Assembly: GCA_964399735.1 (NCBI GenBank)
Contig: CAYNSO010000005.1
Location: 18,239 to 82,238 of the forward strand
Source: Fontivivens sp964399735
Lineage (GTDB): Bacteria; Zhuqueibacterota; Zhuqueibacteria; Residuimicrobiales; Krinioviventaceae
DNA length: 64,000 bases
Direction: 5' to 3'
Under the pieces are notes generated by a model. It saw only the letters and a program-made list of their open reading frames with translations. It was not told where the DNA came from and did no database searches. How positions within the stretch are numbered: position 1 is the stretch's first letter; the number at the start of each line of letters is the position of its first letter. This document shows positions 1 to 9,731 of this stretch, piece after piece. The position numbers and the translations under genes were made by a program.

Positions 1-951
1 GTCAATCGTTGACTGGGTAAATTGAACAATATCTTTTGACCGTAAATCATTTTCAGCAACATTGAAAAGATTAACAAAAGCCGAATCAACCAGAAAAACC
101 GGTTTTCGTGAATCATCTTTTGCATAATACTTGTCATGAATGTCTTTGCCAATGAACAGCGTTGCTTTGGCTTTGTCCTCTCCCAACAATATGTTGATCT
201 TGAAAGCAGGACTGGTGAGTCCATATTTTTGCAGATCGGCAGGATTTTCATCAACAAATTCTTTGGCCGTCTCACTATTTAACCGATTTGTGAGCTTGAT
301 AATTTCCGAAATATCACCGGAAACATTATTTTTTCCTTTAATCATCCAATCGGCGCCTGCTTTGAAAAGTTCGATTGTTCCTTTTCTATTTGTTATTACC
401 AATTCTTTGATATTATTCACATCAAAACGTAACACTTTTTTGTTACGAACATCAAATAACGATTTTTGAATATTACTTTGCAGAGAGGTTGTAGTTAAAA
501 ACACCTCCGGCAAACCGTTCTTCCGCGCAAATACAAATGAACCGGTGGGAGTTTCTTCACCAACAAACAGAGTATCGGCTTTACCATCATGTACCAGAAT
601 CATTTTACCAAATTCCGGCGCCAAGCCATAATCGGAATATTCAGCAGGGTTGGAAACAATTGTACGCTCTATTTTTGCCCAGTCGAACATATTGAGAATC
701 GCATCGACAGCAGATTTATCGCCATCGGTCTCTACAGGTGCAACAATATTCCAGTTTTCACCATCTTTAATAAAATGTAATAAAGCGGGTTCTAAAATTA
801 ACTCTGTAATTGTGGATTTGTCAATGTCAAGTAACTTGCCGGCAATTTCATTTTTTTCTTTTTTTCGGGTATCCTGATTTTTTATCAATAGAACAGCCGC
901 AAGACCAACACAAAACACCAGAGCCAATATGAGTGTCGTACGGAAATTCAT
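1..951 (-). CDS. DUF4340 domain-containing membrane-anchored protein (partial, C-terminus off window)
   Basis: The frame is open from an ATG at 951 to the first base of the window, so 317 residues are visible and the end is missing. An AAGGAG ribosome site lies about 9 bases before the ATG. A single N-terminal membrane segment (residues about 5-24) is followed by an exported region with two similar halves, each having a TELILEP/KELVITN-like strand, a W-x-I-x-x-P/K turn and an E-Y-G-L or K-Y-G-L motif, which is the look of DUF4340. This family commonly sits directly downstream of GldG-type genes, as here (99 bases after the GldG stop). It is presumed to be an accessory part of that ABC system; its molecular role is unknown. 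Confidence 0.85.
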   Translation of the reverse strand, partial: MNFRTTLILALVFCVGLAAVLLIKNQDTRKKEKNEIAGKLLDIDKSTITELILEPALLHFIKDGENWNIVAPVETDGDKSAVDAILNMFDWAKIERTIVSNPAEYSDYGLAPEFGKMILVHDGKADTLFVGEETPTGSFVFARKNGLPEVFLTTTSLQSNIQKSLFDVRNKKVLRFDVNNIKELVITNRKGTIELFKAGADWMIKGKNNVSGDISEIIKLTNRLNSETAKEFVDENPADLQKYGLTSPAFKINILLGEDKAKATLFIGKDIHDKYYAKDDSRKPVFLVDSAFVNLFNVAENDLRSKDIVQFTQSTID

Positions 952-1050
952 GTTATCAAACTCCTTTATTATGAATATTATCAACAAATCATACTATTCA
1001 TAAGCTATAAAATATCAAGGCTTTCAAATGAAAGCCCTGATAATATTGAC

Positions 1051-2607
1051 CTATTTACGTTTTATATAAATAATAATTCCTGTGGCGAATATTATTATCG
1101 GTAATAATAAAACACCAAAATACAGTATCAAGCGAGATTGCTTTTGCGTAATGTTGATCCTCCGGTCTTCCGGGTCACGTGGACGGACGGATATTAGATC
1201 TTCTTCGCCAGCCATCCAGCTGATTACATTCATAAACAGATCGGTATTGCCCTGAACTTTGATATAACTATTGCTGGCAAAATCAGCATCGCCAAACACG
1301 GCTATTTTAGACTTAAACTGTACAGGACCAAGATCGTATTTGTCTAAATTTGCCGCCGGGGACTCGGCATCCTTTTCAGCCACAGTTAAAACTGGCACCG
1401 GCCCTTTGATGTCTTTACCGTCATCAAAGGTGATGCGTTCAGTGGTTAAAGGGCTGGTCTCAGCCCAGCTTTGTGGACTGGTTTTGGCAATTTCAGTCAC
1501 AGTTACGCCGGACGGAGTTGTTTCCGCGGCAAATACCGAACGCGCTTCCGGGAAAAACGTCATCACATTAAAATCTTTAGTGATAACATGTTCTTCATAT
1601 TGCGAAACAATCGGAATAGTCGGACCGGCGCCAAACAACTGGCCAATTCCTGAAGCGTCTACAACAATGTCGTTGCCAACATTAATACCCCATTCCCGAA
1701 CAAACTCTACATAACTATTCGGTGATTCATTGTCCAACAGGAACACTACCTTGCCGCCTTTATGCAAATAGTTTTTAACTTTAGTTTTTTCAAATTCAAA
1801 CATATCCGTTTTGGGGGCAGCAAAAACCAGCACCGAACAATCTTCAGGCAAAGAATCAGGGGGATTAGCTAGTAGAATTTTATCAATTTCAAAATTTTCT
1901 TCAGTGATTGTTTGTTTGATAGAATTGAACCCGGTTTGATCGGAACTATCATAATCACGCTCACCATGCCCGGTAACAAAATATACCTTTTTTATGCCTT
2001 CACGGGTAACAGAGATCAACGCATTGGTTATTTCTTCCTCGGTAGATTTGTTGATCTTTTCTTCCTTGCCCTGGCATTCCAGCACTATTGTATTATAGGC
2101 TTTGATATTGTATTGTTTAGCCAAACCCGGTTTTTTGTCCGGATCAATAAACTCGTACTTGAACCGGGATGAATATTGAGCATATTCTTTTAACAATTCC
2201 AGGGTTTGTTGTTCTTCACCGGATTTAAAGAAACCGGTAACTTTAACTTCCTTATCCAGATGTTTTAATACCTTGCGGGTTTGGTCGGCAAGACTGAACA
2301 TCTTGGAAGCAGTAAAATCAGCACGATAAGAAAAACGTGAAAAAATGATATTGATAACAATTAAAATACCTAATAAAAAGATAATCATAAACATTGCATT
2401 AGCGCCAAACCGCGCTGAACGGCTTGACAAACCTGCTTTTATATCCTTAAAACGCAGAACCATAAATGCAATGAGCAATGCTGCGCCAACAGCCAGCAAG
2501 ATAATTGGTAATGTCGTCAAAACAAGGTTAACAGTATAAATAACAAAACCTGCAAGGGCTAGCCCCAAACCAACCCAGCCGATTATATTAGCATATTTTT
2601 TCATCAT
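1051..2607 (-). CDS. GldG-family ABC transporter substrate-binding-like protein
   Basis: About 518 residues. Two membrane helices near the N-terminus plus a third at about residues 55-85, a long periplasmic domain of the GldG / ABC_transp_aux type (contains a Y-F-V-T-G-H-G-E motif typical of the family), and one C-terminal helix ending I-Y-I-K-R-K. The start is placed at the ATG at 2607, which overlaps the permease stop by four bases and follows GGAGGGG; the next codon is also ATG. It forms one transcription unit with the permease and ATPase upstream. In Flavobacterium GldA/F/G are needed for gliding, but the same set is widespread in non-gliders, so motility should not be assumed. Confidence 0.85.
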   Translation of the reverse strand: MMKKYANIIGWVGLGLALAGFVIYTVNLVLTTLPIILLAVGAALLIAFMVLRFKDIKAGLSSRSARFGANAMFMIIFLLGILIVINIIFSRFSYRADFTASKMFSLADQTRKVLKHLDKEVKVTGFFKSGEEQQTLELLKEYAQYSSRFKYEFIDPDKKPGLAKQYNIKAYNTIVLECQGKEEKINKSTEEEITNALISVTREGIKKVYFVTGHGERDYDSSDQTGFNSIKQTITEENFEIDKILLANPPDSLPEDCSVLVFAAPKTDMFEFEKTKVKNYLHKGGKVVFLLDNESPNSYVEFVREWGINVGNDIVVDASGIGQLFGAGPTIPIVSQYEEHVITKDFNVMTFFPEARSVFAAETTPSGVTVTEIAKTSPQSWAETSPLTTERITFDDGKDIKGPVPVLTVAEKDAESPAANLDKYDLGPVQFKSKIAVFGDADFASNSYIKVQGNTDLFMNVISWMAGEEDLISVRPRDPEDRRINITQKQSRLILYFGVLLLPIIIFATGIIIYIKRK

Positions 2608-3389
2608 CTGCCCCTCCATCGTGAAGATTCAATCGAAACAAATGACAGGAATAATCCCATAAAAATAAAACTGCAATAAAAGACAACATGCCGTGTATCA
2701 AAAACCCCTTTGGCAAAATCTTCAAAATGATCAATCAATGAAAAATTGTTCAATATTTTACCAATTTCCGGACTCAGTATTGACGAAAACCAACCAATCG
2801 CCCAGAAAAATAAAATAAAAGCAAAAGTTGCCAAAGCAGAAACGATTTGATTATCTGTCAATGTGGAAAAGAATATTCCAAAAGAAATATAGGATAATCC
2901 TAACAACAGCAATCCCAGGTATCCGGTAGCAATCGGCCCGAATTCAGGTTTGCCATAGATAAATAACAGAATCATAAACACAGCCGTTGATAATAACATT
3001 ATCATAAACAACAACCCGCCGGCAGTAAATTTACCCAAAATACACTGCAAATTGGTAACCGGGGATGTTGATAGTAATTCAATAGTTCCTGTTCTTTTTT
3101 CATCAGCGAACAAACGCATGGTAATTAAAGGCAGAAAAAACAATACAAAGGTGCTGATATTGCCCATAATGGGTCTGATGGCGTACATATTAATATTCAT
3201 CTTGGGCGGCGCCATTTGATAATATTGCGCTTGCATATCCACACGCATACACATTTGTATAAAATTAGATATGATCAGGTAAAAGAAAATACCCGATAAC
3301 AATAAAAACAAACCAATAACAATATAAGCGATTGGCGATGAGAAATAAGATTTTATTTCTCTTTCAACTATGGCTAGATAATTTCTCAT
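2604..3389 (-). CDS. ABC-2 type permease, GldF-like
   Basis: About 261 residues with six predicted membrane helices. The conserved stretch M-R-L-F-A-D-E-K-R-T-G-T-I-E-L-L between helices is diagnostic of the GldF/NosY-type ABC-2 permeases. The start is the ATG at 3389 (protein begins M-R-N-Y-L-A-I-V-E-R-E), giving a four-base ATGA overlap with the ATPase; a longer upstream reading exists but would intrude deep into the ATPase gene. Stop overlaps the GldG-like start by four bases, so the three genes are probably translationally coupled. Substrate unknown. Confidence 0.9.
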   Translation of the reverse strand: MRNYLAIVEREIKSYFSSPIAYIVIGLFLLLSGIFFYLIISNFIQMCMRVDMQAQYYQMAPPKMNINMYAIRPIMGNISTFVLFFLPLITMRLFADEKRTGTIELLSTSPVTNLQCILGKFTAGGLLFMIMLLSTAVFMILLFIYGKPEFGPIATGYLGLLLLGLSYISFGIFFSTLTDNQIVSALATFAFILFFWAIGWFSSILSPEIGKILNNFSLIDHFEDFAKGVFDTRHVVFYCSFIFMGLFLSFVSIESSRWRGR

Positions 3390-4339
3390 TGTACGGAACC
3401 CTCCTCTTTGGTCGTTAAATGCAGGAACACATCTTCCAGACTCATATCTTCCAGTTTCATTTCGTACAATAACCAACCTTTTTCGACAATCGTTTTGGCG
3501 ATAACAGGACGGATTTCATCATGAGATTTGCTCTCAATAACCAGGGTGGAAAAATCCTGTGCTTTGCCCTGGGAACTGATTTGTACCGTATCGACACCCT
3601 TGATTTGCGACAGAGTGTCTTGCATTTCTTTTTCGGGGCCGCTTACAGAAACAGTTAATTGTTGTGCACCCATAAGATTTTTGGTCAGATTTTCCGGCGT
3701 ATCTTCAGCAACTACTTTACCCTTGTCGATGATCACAACGCGTTCGCAAGTCATGCTCACTTCGGGAAGGATATGCGTACTCAGGATAATTGTGTGCTCG
3801 CCGGCCAAACTTTTTATTAGTTCGCGCACTTCAATAATCTGTTTCGGATCAAGGCCTACAGTAGGCTCGTCCAGAATCAATACATCCGGATTATGTACAA
3901 TAGCCTGAGCCAACCCAACACGCTGCTTGTAGCCTTTGGACAAATGCTTGATTACACGATTACTAACATTCGTGATAGCGGTTTTATCCATAGATTCGTC
4001 AACAGCTTTTTTAATTCTTTTCGAGTCAACGCCCTTGATCTTGGCGACAAAATCAAGATAATCGCGAACCCGCATTTCCGGATATAACGGCGGGGTTTCA
4101 GGTAAATAACCAATTCGTTTGCGAACTTGCATGGATTGCTCATGAACATCAAATCCAGCTACCGTTGCTGTTCCGGATGTCGCCGGTAAAAACGTTGTTA
4201 AAATCCGCATTGTCGTCGTTTTACCGGCAGCGTTTGGTCCTAAAAAACCTAATATTTCTCCTTTTGCAACCTGGAAAGAAATATCATTCACTGCAGCAAC
4301 CCGGCCAAAATATCGGGATACCTGTTTTACATCGATCAT
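3386..4339 (-). CDS. ABC transporter ATP-binding protein, GldA-like
   Basis: 317 residues. Walker A is G-P-N-A-A-G-K-T at about 34-41 (Ala in place of the usual Gly in the third loop position), signature L-S-K-G-Y-K-Q-R near 135, Walker B L-I-L-D-E-P-T-V-G-L-D-P near 155, H-loop S-T-H-I-L. The C-terminal ~90 residues form the extra domain common to drug/lipid-type ABC-2 ATPases. AGAGGAGG ribosome site directly precedes the ATG. First gene of the Gld-like set; the 87-base gap to rpsO upstream shows no terminator, so read-through from the translation operon is possible. Confidence 0.92.
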   Translation of the reverse strand: MIDVKQVSRYFGRVAAVNDISFQVAKGEILGFLGPNAAGKTTTMRILTTFLPATSGTATVAGFDVHEQSMQVRKRIGYLPETPPLYPEMRVRDYLDFVAKIKGVDSKRIKKAVDESMDKTAITNVSNRVIKHLSKGYKQRVGLAQAIVHNPDVLILDEPTVGLDPKQIIEVRELIKSLAGEHTIILSTHILPEVSMTCERVVIIDKGKVVAEDTPENLTKNLMGAQQLTVSVSGPEKEMQDTLSQIKGVDTVQISSQGKAQDFSTLVIESKSHDEIRPVIAKTIVEKGWLLYEMKLEDMSLEDVFLHLTTKEEGSVQ

Positions 4340-4426
4340 AAAAGAACCTCCTCTCTTGTTAATGATTCGATGTCAGTTTGCTTGAAAAATTATTTATTCA
4401 ACAAAAAACAATTTAAAAAAGTTCCA

Positions 4427-4696
4427 TTAACGGCGGATACCAAGCTTTTTAATCAATTCACGGTATTCATTAATATCGCGGTCCTTCAAGTAATCCAGTA
4501 ATCTTCTGCGTTTTCCTACCATTTTCAGCAAGCCGCGGCGGGAATGATGATCTTTGGGATTGGTCTGAAAATGTTTGGTTAAATCATTAATACGTGCAGT
4601 TAAAATTGCAATCTGGGCATCGGTCTTTCCGGTGTCTACACTGCTGGAACCATATTGTTCTACTAACTGCTGTTTTTGTTCTTTGGATACAGGCAT
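4427..4696 (-). CDS. rpsO: 30S ribosomal protein S15
   Basis: 89 residues, the standard S15 length, ending K-K-L-G-I-R-R with the family core D-H-H-S-R-R-G-L and G-K-R-R-R-L-L-D-Y-L. The start is the ATG at 4696 (M-P-V-S-K-E-Q), preceded by GGAGGA at 4701-4706; an in-frame earlier start four codons up would consume that ribosome site. S15 binds 16S rRNA in the central domain. Last gene of the rimP...ribF-rpsO operon, 16 bases after ribF, an order shared with many bacteria. Confidence 0.97.
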   Translation of the reverse strand: MPVSKEQKQQLVEQYGSSSVDTGKTDAQIAILTARINDLTKHFQTNPKDHHSRRGLLKMVGKRRRLLDYLKDRDINEYRELIKKLGIRR

Positions 4697-4712
4697 TAAT
4701 TCCTCCAATGAT

Positions 4713-5651
4713 TCAATTATTCAACTGTAAAATTTTAATTGCATTTAATTTATCGGTTTCAATTTGCGGAATCAACTCCGCAACAGAGGCAAATTTTACA
4801 TCCTGGCGGATAAATTGGACAAAACTTAATTCAACTTCCTGGTTATAAATGTCTCTGTCAAAATCTTTAATATTAACTTCAATAACTTTTTTGTTCAAAT
4901 TAAAAGTGGGCCTTGTACCGATATAGGTAACAGAGTTGTATGAAACTTTATCGATTCTTATTTTGGTTGCATAGACGCCCACTTTGGGTATGAGCTTGTA
5001 TTGAGAAAAACAACGAATATTGGCAGTCGGGAAGCCTAATTCCCGCCCGCGACCGTCTCCCTTGATTACCTGGCCTCGAATAGAGTAACAACGCCCCATC
5101 AGTTCATTAGCTTTTTTGACTTGGCCGTCATGCAGGTATTTACGGATTCTGGTACTGCTAACAATATCTTTTTGAATAGTAACCGGTTGAATGGCATCGA
5201 CGCTAAAATCAAATTCCTGGCCGTATTTTATCAACAGGTCAAGATTTCCTTGCCGGTTCTTGCCAAAGGAATGGTCATAGCCGATAACTATATGTTTCAT
5301 ATTCAGTTTTTGCAATAAAACATTTTTTATAAATTCATCCGCAGTCAGCGAAGCAACCGACTGGGTGAAATTTGTAACCAGAAACCGGTCCAAACCGATT
5401 TGTTCCAAAATATCAATTTTCTCTTCTATTGTCGTCAACAAGTCCAGCGGTAATAGTCCACGGTTGCCAACAACCAGACCGGGATGCGGCTCAAAAGTTA
5501 CCAGCGTGGATTTCAAATTCTTGTTTCTCGCGTGCTCGACCAATTCATTGATAATTGCCTGATGACCTTTATGAATGCCATCAAAGGTGCCAACAGTAAT
5601 CACACTTGCAGAAGGTGGATAGATATTATTAATATCCCAATATGTTTCCAA
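4713..5651 (-). CDS. ribF: Bifunctional riboflavin kinase / FAD synthetase
   Basis: 312 residues. The N-terminal nucleotidyltransferase half carries G-T-F-D-G-I-H-K-G-H (about 22-31) and a late S-S-T-R-I-R motif near 165; the C-terminal flavokinase half carries G-D-G-R-G-R-E-L-G-F-P-T-A-N near 200-212. Makes FMN from riboflavin and then FAD. Start overlaps the end of truB by 23 bases, and rpsO follows 16 bases after the stop, as in the conserved truB-ribF-rpsO arrangement. Confidence 0.95.
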   Translation of the reverse strand: METYWDINNIYPPSASVITVGTFDGIHKGHQAIINELVEHARNKNLKSTLVTFEPHPGLVVGNRGLLPLDLLTTIEEKIDILEQIGLDRFLVTNFTQSVASLTADEFIKNVLLQKLNMKHIVIGYDHSFGKNRQGNLDLLIKYGQEFDFSVDAIQPVTIQKDIVSSTRIRKYLHDGQVKKANELMGRCYSIRGQVIKGDGRGRELGFPTANIRCFSQYKLIPKVGVYATKIRIDKVSYNSVTYIGTRPTFNLNKKVIEVNIKDFDRDIYNQEVELSFVQFIRQDVKFASVAELIPQIETDKLNAIKILQLNN

Positions 5652-6342
5652 CTTGGTTCCTGTTTGACAATTGTTCTTTTAAATGATCAGCAACAAGCGC
5701 TATTTCCAGTGATGATTGTAGCCGGTATGGGCCAACACCTGTTCTGACCAGCTTTTGTACATAACCGGTTGTGCCAATAAATGCAGATATATCTCGTGCC
5801 AGGGAACGTATATATGTGCCTTTTGAACAGACAACCTTTAATATAAAAAAATTATTACGAACCAGATCAATATTCAATTGATATATACTGATTTTTTTAG
5901 GTTTCAGTTCAACCTGTCCGCCGGTTCTAATCACGTGGTAAGCTCTTTGTCCTTTATATTTTACTGCTGATATTTCCGGCGGTGTTTGTTGTATATCGCC
6001 GTAAAATTTATTTTGTATTTCCTCAATTAACTGCCTGGTAATTTCAGGAACAGTCATTGTATGTTTAACATTCCCGGCTATATCCAGGGAATCTGTTTCT
6101 ATTCCCAGTTGAATACCGGCAATGTATTCTTTTTTCTCATTCATCAATTCAGCAACTTTTTTGGTAGCCTTGCCAACACAAACCAACAACACCCCCTCGG
6201 CAAACGGGTCAAGAGTACCGGCATGACCAACTTTGTAACCCTGCGCCCGGTGTTTAACATACCTGATTACATCATTGGATGACCAGCCAACAGGTTTGCG
6301 TATATTTAATATAATCTCAGGGGTTGATTTGGTAATTGTCAT
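5629..6342 (-). CDS. truB: tRNA pseudouridine(55) synthase
   Basis: 237 residues, on the short side because the C-terminal PUA-like extension is minimal. The catalytic block G-H-A-G-T-L-D-P-F-A-E-G-V-L (Asp about residue 43) is intact, and K-P-V-G-W-S-S-N-D-V near the start is typical. Makes pseudouridine 55 in the T loop of tRNAs. Lies 7 bases after rbfA and overlaps ribF. Confidence 0.95.
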   Translation of the reverse strand: MTITKSTPEIILNIRKPVGWSSNDVIRYVKHRAQGYKVGHAGTLDPFAEGVLLVCVGKATKKVAELMNEKKEYIAGIQLGIETDSLDIAGNVKHTMTVPEITRQLIEEIQNKFYGDIQQTPPEISAVKYKGQRAYHVIRTGGQVELKPKKISIYQLNIDLVRNNFFILKVVCSKGTYIRSLARDISAFIGTTGYVQKLVRTGVGPYRLQSSLEIALVADHLKEQLSNRNQVGNILGY

Positions 6343-6349
6343 GAAGCGG

Positions 6350-6712
6350 TTATTTCCTGGTTACAGAATCCTCCTCTTTGATCTTGTTGAGAAGTATTTG
6401 AATATGTTCAGCATATTCCGCAGAATCATCATAATAAAAATCAATTTCAGGCACAAACCGTACTTTGATACGATGAGCCAGTTCGCTACGGATCAAACCT
6501 TTTGCCTTTAATAACACATTCTGGGCATTTTTTTTCTTTTCGTCATTGCCTAAAACGCTATAATATATTTTTGCGTGACGAATATCATGGGACACCTGTA
6601 CTTTGGTTATAGTAATAAAACCAAGATCAGTGTCATTCAATTCGCGCAATAAAATATCATTAATTTGTACTTTGATAACTGCGGCAATTCTGTCTGCTCT
6701 TTTATATTGCAT
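6350..6712 (-). CDS. rbfA: 30S ribosome-binding factor RbfA
   Basis: 120 residues. Starts with the family R-A-D-R-I-A-A-V-I-K-V-Q-I-N-D-I helix, followed by D-L-G-F-I-T-I-T-K-V and a late P-E-I-D-F-Y-Y-D-D block, all typical for RbfA. Assists maturation of the 16S rRNA 5' end region. Sits between the DUF503 gene and truB in the conserved infB-rbfA-truB order. Confidence 0.95.
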   Translation of the reverse strand: MQYKRADRIAAVIKVQINDILLRELNDTDLGFITITKVQVSHDIRHAKIYYSVLGNDEKKKNAQNVLLKAKGLIRSELAHRIKVRFVPEIDFYYDDSAEYAEHIQILLNKIKEEDSVTRK

Positions 6713-6724
6713 AATCTAGGTCTC

Positions 6725-7012
6725 TTAAAATATTTCTATTCGATGATCAATAATTTCAACCTGGTTATAGTCATCGATAAAATTCAATACTTTGTTCAAT
6801 GCCTGGTCGACAAAGTTTTTTTCATTGGCTACCATAGCAACGCCAAGAGTTGCACGCTGCCATTTATCATTATTTTCCACCTCGGCGATGGAAACATTAA
6901 ACTTGTTCTTGATCCGGTCTTTAATGCTGCTCAATACAAAACGTTTGGCTTTTAACGAATCACTGTCCGGGATGAATAATTCTATTTGCAATAGACCTAT
7001 AAACATAATCAA
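6725..7012 (-). CDS. DUF503 family protein (YlxP-like)
   Basis: 95 residues, beginning with a G-L-L-Q-I-E-L-F-I-P-D strand and the D-S-L-K-A-K-R motif found near the N-terminus of DUF503/YlxP proteins. The ATG overlaps the infB stop by four bases. In many bacteria this small protein lies between infB and rbfA, and B. subtilis YlxP is placed the same way. Its function is not settled; a link to ribosome assembly is inferred from position only. Confidence 0.88.
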   Translation of the reverse strand: MIMFIGLLQIELFIPDSDSLKAKRFVLSSIKDRIKNKFNVSIAEVENNDKWQRATLGVAMVANEKNFVDQALNKVLNFIDDYNQVEIIDHRIEIF

Positions 7013-9663
7013 GCCAGGGTGCGTTTTGTCTCAATGATTTCATACACTTCAACAATATCATTCACTTTGAGATCATCATAATTCTCTATACTTAGCCCGC
7101 ATTCAAAGCCGGCGCTCACTTCTTTCACATCATCTTTAAAGCGCTTGAGAGAAGAAATCCGTCCATCATGAACCAGGCGGTCGTCACGGTATAGCTTGAT
7201 TTTATTATTGCGCAAGATTTTACCGGACAATACATAACAACCGGCAATCATACCTATTTTTGGAACTCTAAAAGTCTGCCTTATTTCAACAGTGCCGATC
7301 ACTTGCTCCGAGATTGTGGGTTTGAGGAACCCTTCAAGAGCGGATTTCACGTCTTCAACAATATCATAAATAATTTCATAGGAACGTATGTCAACATTTT
7401 CTTTGGCAGCCAGTTCCCGCGCTTTGGTAGTGGGACGGACATTGAAACCGATAATAATAGCGCCTGAAGCGGAAGCAAGCAAAACGTCCGATTCGGAAAT
7501 TGCGCCAACGCCGCGGTGAATAACATTAACCGAAACTTCGTTAGTTGCAATCTTTATTAAAGAATCAGTAATAGCTTCCATGGAACCATCCACATCTGCC
7601 TTGAGCACCACTGAAAGCTGCTGGATTTGGCCTTTTTGAATTTGCCGTGAAATTTCATCCAGCGAACGCGGGCGGTTGCGCCAATGCTCGTGCTCGCGCT
7701 GCAAAACCTGGCGTTTCTGACTAATATCTTTGGTATCTCGTTCTGTTTCCAGAACCAGGAAGGTATCGCCGGCTTGCGGAATACCGTTAAAACCAAGCAC
7801 CTGTACCGGTACCGATGGCCCGGCTTCCTTGACGCGTTTGCCGCGCTCATCAAGCATTGAGCGGACTTTGCCGCTATGGGTGCCGGCAATAAAAGGATCG
7901 CCGGTGTGCAATGTTCCTGCTTGCACTAAAACCGATGCTACCACTCCTTTGCCTTTATCCAGGCGCGACTCGATTACCACACCCTTGGCTTTACGTTTGG
8001 GATTTGCTTTCAAATCCAGAACTTCCGCTTCTACCAGGATCATTTCCAGTAATTGCTCCACATTCTGACCAGTCTTGGCAGAAATTTCGACACTTTGATA
8101 TTTACCACCCCATTGCTCAATCAACACGTTATGGTCGGCTAATTGTTTCTTGATCATGTCGGGGTTTGCATTCGGTTTATCTATTTTATTAATGGCTACA
8201 ATAATTGGAACGCTGGCGGCTTTGGCATGGCTGATGGCTTCGATCGTTTGCGGCATAACGCTGTCATCGGCAGCAACAACAAGCACAACAATATCCGTAA
8301 CCTGGGCGCCGCGCGCCCGCATGGCGGTAAACGCCTCATGACCGGGAGTATCCAGGAAGGTCACTGCCTTGCCGTTTAGCTTGACTTCGTAAGCGCCAAT
8401 ATGCTGGGTTATACCACCAGATTCGCCGGCAATAATATTACTTTTACGGAAATAATCGAGCAAGGAGGTTTTACCATGATCGACATGGCCCATAATAGTA
8501 ACAACCGGGGGACGCATAACCAAATCGGAATCTAGGTCTTTCTCGTCCATCTGATCCAATATATCTTCGCCAAATTCAGACAAGGCTTCAATTTCATAAT
8601 TATATTCCGAAGCCAGTAATGTAATAGAATCCATATCCAAACGCTGGTTAATGGAAACCATCATGCCCAGTTCCATACACTTTTTAATAAGCTCGGAAGG
8701 TTCAATATCCATAAGGCGCGCCAGTTCAGCCAGAGACATAAATTCGCTGACCCTGATAATCGGCGTCCGTTCAACATCTTCCTCTTCATCCACATGGGAT
8801 CGACGCTTTTTCTTTTTGGTTTTACTGGTATCTTCAATCGACGCCAAAGTCTGGCGAATATTTTCCTGAATCTCTACTTCATCAAAAACCGGCTTGCGTT
8901 TTTTCTTCTTTTTCGTTTTTTTCCGCGGACCAAACTTTTCATCTTCAGCTAATTTTTCTGTTTCTACAACTTTGGCTTTGGGTTTGACCCTTTTTCTCTT
9001 CTTTTTTCTGGATTCGGCAGTTTCAGAAGTAACAACACCTTCTTTACCCGCTGCCTGATCAGATTCGGGCTGTACACCTGGTCTCTGGGGTCTGAATTTA
9101 TCTTGAGGCCTTTCTTTTGGCTTTGCAGATTTAGGCGGCTCAGATTTTGTATCTTTTGGCTTGGGCCGGTATTCCTGTTCGGCAGGCGGTATTTCGACAA
9201 TTTTAAATTTTTTACGCTGCCGCAGATTAATATCTCCCGGCTCCTGAGGTAACTCGATTACCGGCGGCTTTGATTCTACAACAACTGGTGACGATGAAGC
9301 TTTAGTTTGTTCCGATAATTCAATTATCTCGGCTTCCCGCTGTTGTTTCCGTTTCGGTTTTTCTTCGGCTAGCTCTTGTGCGATACGAATGCGGCGTTCG
9401 ATGTCTTCTTTGGTTTTTTCACTTTTCGTTTTTTCACTAACCTGTTTATCCCGTAATTTTTTCCTGAATTCATAATCCTCATCTACTTTATCCGGAAGAG
9501 TTTGAACTCCATACTTTTCCATTACCTGAGAATAAGCTTCATCAGAAACAGGACTCATGTGATTTCGTATGTCATAATTCAGATTATTAAGAAAAGCCAC
9601 CAAAGCTTCATTTGAAATATTAAATTCTCTTGCTACCTGAAATACTCTTTTTTTAACAGCCAA
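7009..9663 (-). CDS. infB: Translation initiation factor IF-2
   Basis: 884 residues. N-terminal IF2_N module (about 1-50), then a long lysine/proline/glutamate-rich linker with clusters of Lys up to about 300, a second IF2_N (about 305-355), and the GTPase domain with G1 G-H-V-D-H-G-K-T at 392-399, G3 D-T-P-G-H-E and G4 N-K-I-D. The C-terminal half has the usual IF-2 domains. The start codon is TTG at 9663, supported by AGGAG at about 8-9 bases upstream and by the typical first residues; no better ATG is nearby. Guides initiator tRNA to the 30S subunit. Follows nusA by 68 bases. Confidence 0.97.
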   Translation of the reverse strand: MAVKKRVFQVAREFNISNEALVAFLNNLNYDIRNHMSPVSDEAYSQVMEKYGVQTLPDKVDEDYEFRKKLRDKQVSEKTKSEKTKEDIERRIRIAQELAEEKPKRKQQREAEIIELSEQTKASSSPVVVESKPPVIELPQEPGDINLRQRKKFKIVEIPPAEQEYRPKPKDTKSEPPKSAKPKERPQDKFRPQRPGVQPESDQAAGKEGVVTSETAESRKKKRKRVKPKAKVVETEKLAEDEKFGPRKKTKKKKKRKPVFDEVEIQENIRQTLASIEDTSKTKKKKRRSHVDEEEDVERTPIIRVSEFMSLAELARLMDIEPSELIKKCMELGMMVSINQRLDMDSITLLASEYNYEIEALSEFGEDILDQMDEKDLDSDLVMRPPVVTIMGHVDHGKTSLLDYFRKSNIIAGESGGITQHIGAYEVKLNGKAVTFLDTPGHEAFTAMRARGAQVTDIVVLVVAADDSVMPQTIEAISHAKAASVPIIVAINKIDKPNANPDMIKKQLADHNVLIEQWGGKYQSVEISAKTGQNVEQLLEMILVEAEVLDLKANPKRKAKGVVIESRLDKGKGVVASVLVQAGTLHTGDPFIAGTHSGKVRSMLDERGKRVKEAGPSVPVQVLGFNGIPQAGDTFLVLETERDTKDISQKRQVLQREHEHWRNRPRSLDEISRQIQKGQIQQLSVVLKADVDGSMEAITDSLIKIATNEVSVNVIHRGVGAISESDVLLASASGAIIIGFNVRPTTKARELAAKENVDIRSYEIIYDIVEDVKSALEGFLKPTISEQVIGTVEIRQTFRVPKIGMIAGCYVLSGKILRNNKIKLYRDDRLVHDGRISSLKRFKDDVKEVSAGFECGLSIENYDDLKVNDIVEVYEIIETKRTLA

Positions 9664-9731
9664 AAAATTAACTCCTAAATTAATATGGCATCTAACAACC
9701 AGGCTTGATTATTATAATATCCTCCGATGTT